A stretch of DNA of 35,129 bases from Pseudonocardiaceae bacterium (GTDB lineage Bacteria > Actinomycetota > Actinomycetes > Mycobacteriales > Pseudonocardiaceae), in contig WHSY01000048.1 of assembly GCA_009379815.1 (NCBI GenBank), positions 1-35,129 of the forward strand. Direction: 5' to 3'. This document shows positions 31,435 to 35,129 of the stretch, in pieces. How positions within the stretch are numbered: position 1 is the stretch's first letter; each line of letters starts with the position of its first letter. A program made the translations under genes and the position numbers. A model generated the notes under the pieces. That model was not told the origin of the DNA, did no database searches, and worked only from the letters and a program-made list of their open reading frames with translations.

Positions 31435-32541
31435 TCAGTTTCGCCCGCCGGAGATCGACTCGACTGCCGGTTGGTACCGCTGCCGCAGCGCGTCGGACAG
31501 CGGGGCGGACCCGGCGGCCTGTTGTGCGGTCCGCTGGCCCTCGTCGCTGATGACGTAGTCGTAGAACGCCCGCACGAGCTGTGCCGTTGCCGGGTCCTCG
31601 TAGTTCCCGCACATCATCTCGTAGGTCACCAGCACGATCGGGTACGTGCCGGCCTCGGTGGTGTCCCGGGCCAGGTCATAGGTGAAGACGAACTCGCCCT
31701 GGCCCGGGACCCGCTGTGAGGCCTCCAGAATCCTGGCGGCCGCCTGCGGGTCGGGTCCCACGAACTCGTTGCCGACCCCGATCCTCGCAACGCCGAGGCC
31801 ACCGGCCCGGCTCGCGTCGGCATAGCCGATCGTGCCGTTGCCCGCCCCGACGGCGTTGACGACGCCGGAGGTGCCCTGGGCGGCCTCGCCGCCCGGCACC
31901 GGCCAGTTGCCGCTGACCTCGTGCGGCCACGCCTGGCCTGCGGCTTCTGACAGGTAGTCCAGGAAGTTCTCGGTGGTGCCGGACTCGTCCGAGCGGTTGA
32001 CCGGTGTGATGGGCAGGTCGGGCAGCCGGGCGCCGGGGTTGTCCGCGGCGATGGCGGGATCGTTCCAGTTGGTGATCTGCTGGTCGAAGATCCCGGCGAG
32101 GGTCTGCGGGGAGAGCCGCAGGTTGTCGACGCCGTCCAGGTTGTAGACGACGGCGATCGGCGAGATGTAGGCCGGGAACTCGATGAGCTCGCCGTTGCAG
32201 CGCTGCTTCGCCTCCGGCAGCTCCTGCGCGTCGAGGGCGGCGTCGGTGCCCCCGAAGGGAGTGGCGCCGTTGATGAACCGCTCGCGGCCCCCGCCGGAAC
32301 CGATCGGGTTGTAGGTGACGGTCGCGTCGGGATTGCCCTCCAGGAACCCCGCGATCCAGGCTTCCATGGCGGCGGCCTGCGAGCTGGCGCCCGCGCCGGC
32401 GATCTCACCGGAGAGGGTCGAGCCGCTTCCGCCGTCACCCCCTCCGCCGCCCGACGGCTCGTTGGCTGCGGCGCAGGCAGAGAGCGTGAGCGACCCTGCT
32501 GCAACCAGGCTGAGGGCGGCGCCGTACCGCTTGATCTTCAC
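31435..32541 (-). CDS. pstS: Phosphate-binding lipoprotein PstS
   Basis: The 368-residue protein has a signal peptide with lipobox LSAC; Cys23 would carry lipid and hold the protein on the outer face of the membrane. A flexible Gly/Ser linker (residues 31-42) follows. Phosphate contacts are expected in GAGASSQAAAMEAW, FGGTDAALDAQEL and RSDESGTTENFLDYL, all intact. LAGIFDQQITNWNDPAI is also typical. It captures phosphate for PstCAB. GTG at 32539-32541 follows GGAGGAG. A PHO-box-like site at 32640-32661 precedes it. It is the first gene of the pst operon. Confidence 0.96.
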   Translation of the reverse strand: MKIKRYGAALSLVAAGSLTLSACAAANEPSGGGGGDGGSGSTLSGEIAGAGASSQAAAMEAWIAGFLEGNPDATVTYNPIGSGGGRERFINGATPFGGTDAALDAQELPEAKQRCNGELIEFPAYISPIAVVYNLDGVDNLRLSPQTLAGIFDQQITNWNDPAIAADNPGARLPDLPITPVNRSDESGTTENFLDYLSEAAGQAWPHEVSGNWPVPGGEAAQGTSGVVNAVGAGNGTIGYADASRAGGLGVARIGVGNEFVGPDPQAAARILEASQRVPGQGEFVFTYDLARDTTEAGTYPIVLVTYEMMCGNYEDPATAQLVRAFYDYVISDEGQRTAQQAAGSAPLSDALRQRYQPAVESISGGRN

Positions 32542-32606
32542 CGAGCTCCTCCGTGGTGGTGCTGTGTCGAGTCGGCGTCACGGCTGCGAACGCCGTACGG
32601 CAACGG

Positions 32607-32661
32607 ACGCTATGCACCGCAAGTGGACGTCTTCCCGAGATGAGCTGAACGGGGAGTGAAC
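32607..32661 (-). promoter_or_regulatory. pst operon promoter with PHO-box-like repeats
   Basis: In the minus direction GTTCACTCCCC (32661-32651) and GTTCAGCTCAT (32650-32640) are adjacent 11-base repeats. TAGCGT (32612-32607) is the -10, giving a start near 32600, so the box lies at about -40 to -61 and the leader is about 60 nt. The rest of the 191-base gap after phoX holds only a weak hairpin. Confidence 0.7.
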
Positions 32662-32732
32662 AACGCGCGTTCCTGCGTGGCGTTGCCCACCGTTGTGCTG
32701 CACACCACGGCGGAGGAGCCGACGGGCACGCC

Positions 32733-33968
32733 TCACCGCCCCCGGAACGGCCCGGTGATTTCGTAGGTGATCCCGAGCCCTGCCCCGGGTCGGCCGGGCG
32801 GCGCGGACAACGGCCCGCCCCGCTGGCTGGAGAAGTACAGCCGCTGCCCGGCGGGGTCGAATGCGGGCCCGGCCAGCTCGGAACCGGGCTGGTCGGTCAC
32901 CTCGGCGAAGGTCGACACCCCGCCGTCGCCGGTGACGAGCATCAGCGCCAGCGCACTGGTGTCGGATCCGGCGGGATCCTCGGCGATGTAGATGTCGCCG
33001 CCGCGGGCGACGGTGAGGTTGTCGACCCCGTAGATCGGCGGGTCGTCGAGCGCGTCCGCGTGGTAGATCACCTTGAGCGCGCCGCTGCCGGGCAGGTAGC
33101 GCCACATCCGGTGGTCGCCCTTGGTCGTGAAGAACACCATGCCGCTGCCGGCGGAGAACCAGATGCCCTCACCGCCGTCGAAGGCGGTGGACTCCCGCAC
33201 CTGGTCCCGGGTGGGGGTCGCCCCCGCACCCGGGTCGGGTACCTCCACCCAGGAGACCGGGCCACCGCCACCGGCCGCCGTACCCCGGTACCCGTCGACC
33301 ACGGCGATCTCCAGCAGGCCGTCGGACAGGTCCGGGAAGCGTGCCGGGGTGAAGCGGTAGAGCCCGCCGTCGGAGACGTCCTCGGTCAGATAGATCCGCT
33401 GCCCCGCCGGATCGACCGCGGCGGCCTCGTGGGTGAAGGCGCCCATCGCCTCCCTCGCCATACCCTGCGAGAACGGGGTGAACGGATCGCACTCCCACAC
33501 CAGCCCGGCGTCGTGCTCCTCGCAGGACAGCCAGGTCCCCCACGGCGTCGACCCCCCGGCACAGTTCATCCGCGTGCCGGCCAGGATGCGGTAAGCGTCG
33601 CTGACCTCGCCGTCGGCGCCGAACCGTACCGCGCTCACTCCGCCGGTTCCCGGTGCCGGGACCTCGCTGTTGGAGGTGTAGACCCACCCGCCGTCGCCGG
33701 TCGCGAACGTCGCACCGCCGTCGGGAAGTATGTGCCACGGGTAGACCGTCCCGGCAACGGGCTCGTTCGCTCGTGCGATCACTCTGGAGCTGAAGCCGTC
33801 CGGCAGCCGGATCCCGCTCCCGTCCGGCTCACGCAGCGGCCCGTACGGGCCTGCGCCGGGCCGCACCGCCCACGCGCCCGGCTGCCCGCTCGACGCATCG
33901 AGCACCGTGCCTGCCGCGGCGGCACCGGCGGTGACCGCTGCCGCACGGAGCAACTGGCGGCGGCGCAT
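32733..33968 (-). CDS. PhoX-type alkaline phosphatase / DUF839 protein, Tat-exported
   Basis: The 411-residue protein begins MRRRQLLRAAAVTAGAAAAG, a twin-arginine-like export signal. The body is a beta-propeller of the PhoX (DUF839) family: MNCAGGSTPWGTWLSCEEHD near residue 140 is the hallmark that holds the metal cofactor, and TEDVSDGGLYRFTP, GEGIWFS and YGVDNLTVARGGDIYIAED follow. PhoX enzymes release phosphate from organic esters using calcium and iron. Phosphatase function is inferred from family and from its place before pstSCAB with its own PHO-box-like site. ATG at 33966-33968 follows GGGAGGG. Confidence 0.85.
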   Translation of the reverse strand: MRRRQLLRAAAVTAGAAAAGTVLDASSGQPGAWAVRPGAGPYGPLREPDGSGIRLPDGFSSRVIARANEPVAGTVYPWHILPDGGATFATGDGGWVYTSNSEVPAPGTGGVSAVRFGADGEVSDAYRILAGTRMNCAGGSTPWGTWLSCEEHDAGLVWECDPFTPFSQGMAREAMGAFTHEAAAVDPAGQRIYLTEDVSDGGLYRFTPARFPDLSDGLLEIAVVDGYRGTAAGGGGPVSWVEVPDPGAGATPTRDQVRESTAFDGGEGIWFSAGSGMVFFTTKGDHRMWRYLPGSGALKVIYHADALDDPPIYGVDNLTVARGGDIYIAEDPAGSDTSALALMLVTGDGGVSTFAEVTDQPGSELAGPAFDPAGQRLYFSSQRGGPLSAPPGRPGAGLGITYEITGPFRGR

Positions 33969-33997
33969 TCGACACCCTCCCGATCGGCGACCCGGGC

Positions 33998-34052
33998 ACG
34001 CTACGGGGCAACGGCCAACGTCGCTCGAACGCGGCACGTCGGCAACGTGAAC
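33998..34052 (-). promoter_or_regulatory. phoX promoter with PHO-box-like repeats
   Basis: In the minus direction GTTCACGTTGC (34052-34042), a weak unit (34041-34031) and GTTCGAGCGAC (34030-34020) are in 11-base register. TAGCGT (34003-33998) is the -10, with transcription expected near 33991. The box is less regular than at pstS. Confidence 0.5.
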
Positions 34053-34105
34053 GGCCGCCGCTTTTCACCTGGCTGCGTAGGTGGAACGGATGTCGTCAGG
34101 TGTGA

Positions 34106-34606
34106 TCACGCCGGGTTCCGGCCGGCGCCCACGGTGTGGCTGCCGGACACCCGACCGGTCACGAGCCTGCTGCGGGTAGCCCGGAGCACGAAGTGGCCCG
34201 CGACGGCGATGAGCACGCCGATGGTGGCGACCATCCAGCCGGGCGCTCCGGAGTTGAGGACCGCGATCACCGCGAAGGCGTCGAACAGCGCGACGAGGGT
34301 GAATCCGATGTGCTCGACGTAGCTCGCCGACGGCCCCATCGATCCCGATGGCCGGATGCGGCGCGCCTGTGCCGCGCGCCACACCATGAACGCGGCCAGC
34401 ACGACGAAGGCGGAGAACAGCAGGCGCAGCGGCATGTCGATCTCGCCCCACCCCGCGCCGATCGCCAGGACGAGGAACAGTGCCATGCCGGCCAGTGACC
34501 ACAGGTAGGTCCCGAACCAGGTCGGTCGCCAGAGCGCGACGGCTCCGCTCACGAGAGCGACGACGGCTGTGGCGGCGTGCAGGGCTATGAAGGTGGTGTG
34601 CCACAC
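34106..34606 (-). CDS. Multi-span membrane protein of unknown function
   Basis: The 166-residue protein has about five hydrophobic spans: residues 5-25 (FIALHAATAVVALVSGAVAL), 31-50, 60-80, 98-118 and 123-142. A loop rich in basic residues (AAQARRIRPSG) lies between the third and fourth spans, and the C-terminus is basic and hydrophilic. I do not recognise the family. GTG at 34604-34606 has GGGAGGAG 7 bases upstream. It follows a PadR-type gene after 74 bases, with a TTGACA that overlaps the padR stop and a large inverted repeat between. PadR regulators often control an adjacent membrane gene, so regulation by it is plausible. Confidence 0.7.
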   Translation of the reverse strand: MWHTTFIALHAATAVVALVSGAVALWRPTWFGTYLWSLAGMALFLVLAIGAGWGEIDMPLRLLFSAFVVLAAFMVWRAAQARRIRPSGSMGPSASYVEHIGFTLVALFDAFAVIAVLNSGAPGWMVATIGVLIAVAGHFVLRATRSRLVTGRVSGSHTVGAGRNPA

Positions 34607-34631
34607 GGCTCGACTCCTCCCAGGCAAGACC

Positions 34632-34678
34632 TTCCATTGTGCCAGGTCTAGTGTCAGCATCGACCTATCACAGTGGAA
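34632..34678. promoter_or_regulatory. Long inverted repeat between PadR and membrane-protein genes
   Basis: TTCCATTGTG (34632-34641) mirrors CACAGTGGAA (34669-34678) with one mismatch, and AGGTC (34644-34648) mirrors GACCT (34662-34666), with equal 2-base spacers. The stretch is AT-richer than its surroundings. In the minus direction TTGACA (34684-34679) precedes it, so it may be an operator over the promoter, or a hairpin ending padR. Confidence 0.5.
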
Positions 34679-34680
34679 TG

Positions 34681-35129
34681 TCAAGCGTGGCCGTCGAGCT
34701 CCGGCAGCATCGCCGGGAGCTCGTCGAACCAGCCCAGCACCGCACGCTCGTACCGCAGGCCGAACTCGAGGGTGGCCAGCCGGAACGAGTCGGCGGCCGG
34801 GTCGTCCCGTATGTCGGCCCGGTGCTGCTCGTAACGCGCCAGCCGCTCGGCGTGCACCTCGCGATGTGCGGCGACCATCGAGTCGAGCCGCCCGGCAGGC
34901 AGGTGAGCGGCGAACATGATGGTCAGCAACAGCGGGAAGCGGACCTGCTCGAGCCCGGGCTCGTCATCGATCCATTCGGCGAACGCGGTGCGTCCCGCGG
35001 TGGTGATCGAGTACGGCTTGCGGTCCCGTCGCCCGGGTGGCCCGGCCTCGACCAGCCCCGCCTTCGCCATGGCCGCCAGCTCCCGGTAGACCTGGCTCTG
35101 GGTCAGCGTCCAGAAGTTCCCGATCCGCT
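34681..35129 (-). CDS. PadR family transcriptional regulator, N-terminus cut by window edge
   Basis: The frame is open to the last base of the window, so the start is outside. About 149 codons are visible. RIGNFWTLTQSQVYRELAAMAKAGLVE is the winged-helix recognition part of PadR, RDRKPYSITTAGRTAFAEWI the wing, and the C-terminal half (from about residue 75) is the helical Vir_act_alpha_C-type dimer domain, with FPLLLTIMFAAHLP. The missing part should be about 30 residues. PadR proteins are mostly repressors that respond to small molecules. The gene downstream encodes a membrane protein across an inverted repeat. The stop TGA overlaps a TTGACA motif. Confidence 0.88.
   Translation of the reverse strand, partial: RIGNFWTLTQSQVYRELAAMAKAGLVEAGPPGRRDRKPYSITTAGRTAFAEWIDDEPGLEQVRFPLLLTIMFAAHLPAGRLDSMVAAHREVHAERLARYEQHRADIRDDPAADSFRLATLEFGLRYERAVLGWFDELPAMLPELDGHA

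Overview
The window is about 35 kb of very GC-rich DNA with dense genes, GTG and TTG starts, four-base ATGA/GTGA gene overlaps and many apparent leaderless promoters. Together with mycothiol synthase (MshD), a GlnR regulator, a DUF3073 protein, an RsiG-like protein and an LmeA-like protein, this points to a mycolate-related or Pseudonocardiaceae-type actinobacterium. Pseudonocardia or a near relative is my best guess, by inference. From memory, the gene order follows the Mycobacterium tuberculosis Rv0803-Rv0821 neighbourhood (purL, SCP-like, purF, purM, DUF3073, YgfZ, PabC, nitrobindin-like, SseC, CysA, ThiX, LmeA, GlnR, MshD, Pst/PhoU), with extra genes inserted.

Layout. 1-3226: end of purQ, a conserved unknown gene and purL. 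3432-6295: a minus-strand pair, GH15 trehalase/glucoamylase then glucose-1-dehydrogenase-like MDR enzyme, with overlapping ends. 6355-9465: SCP-like protein, a small repeat cluster, a TIGR03086-type protein, a secreted M23 peptidase behind a structured leader, and a first nitrobindin-like protein. 9749-12686: purF, purM and DUF3073. 12841-17077: a conserved unknown gene, then a minus-strand series (Fur, YgfZ, PLP dehydratase, a broken MOSC gene, an RsiG-like protein). 17131-19574: pabC and prfC, coupled. 19628-19845: a small independent transcription unit encoding a 12-residue peptide behind a 19-base perfect-to-wobble match to the 16S rRNA 3' end. 19957-22693: second nitrobindin-like gene, a 33-residue membrane peptide and a P450, divergent from a TetR regulator across a palindromic operator. 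22765-25782: minus-strand sulfur/redox run (LmeA, ThiX, a cysteine-type leader peptide, DUF4395, thiosulfate sulfurtransferase, DUF1416). 26021-28496: glnR, mshD, phoU. 28525-33968: phoX and pstSCAB on the minus strand. 34106-35129: a membrane protein and a PadR regulator cut by the window edge.

How it fits together. Four steps of de novo purine synthesis (PurF, PurL/PurQ, PurM) are here. The phosphate genes look like one regulon: phoU, pstS and phoX each carry 11-base direct repeats resembling PHO boxes, placed about 40-61 bases before the inferred transcription start. The sulfur genes are preceded by a leaderless short ORF with two cysteine codons and competing hairpins, as expected for cysteine-responsive attenuation.

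The parts most likely to be new are RNA-level: the anti-SD-matching mini-gene at 19.7 kb, the M23 peptidase leader at 8.6 kb with a 9-bp closing stem that competes with a Shine-Dalgarno hairpin, and the cysteine leader at 24.4 kb. No rRNA, tRNA, CRISPR array, insertion sequence or prophage gene was seen.
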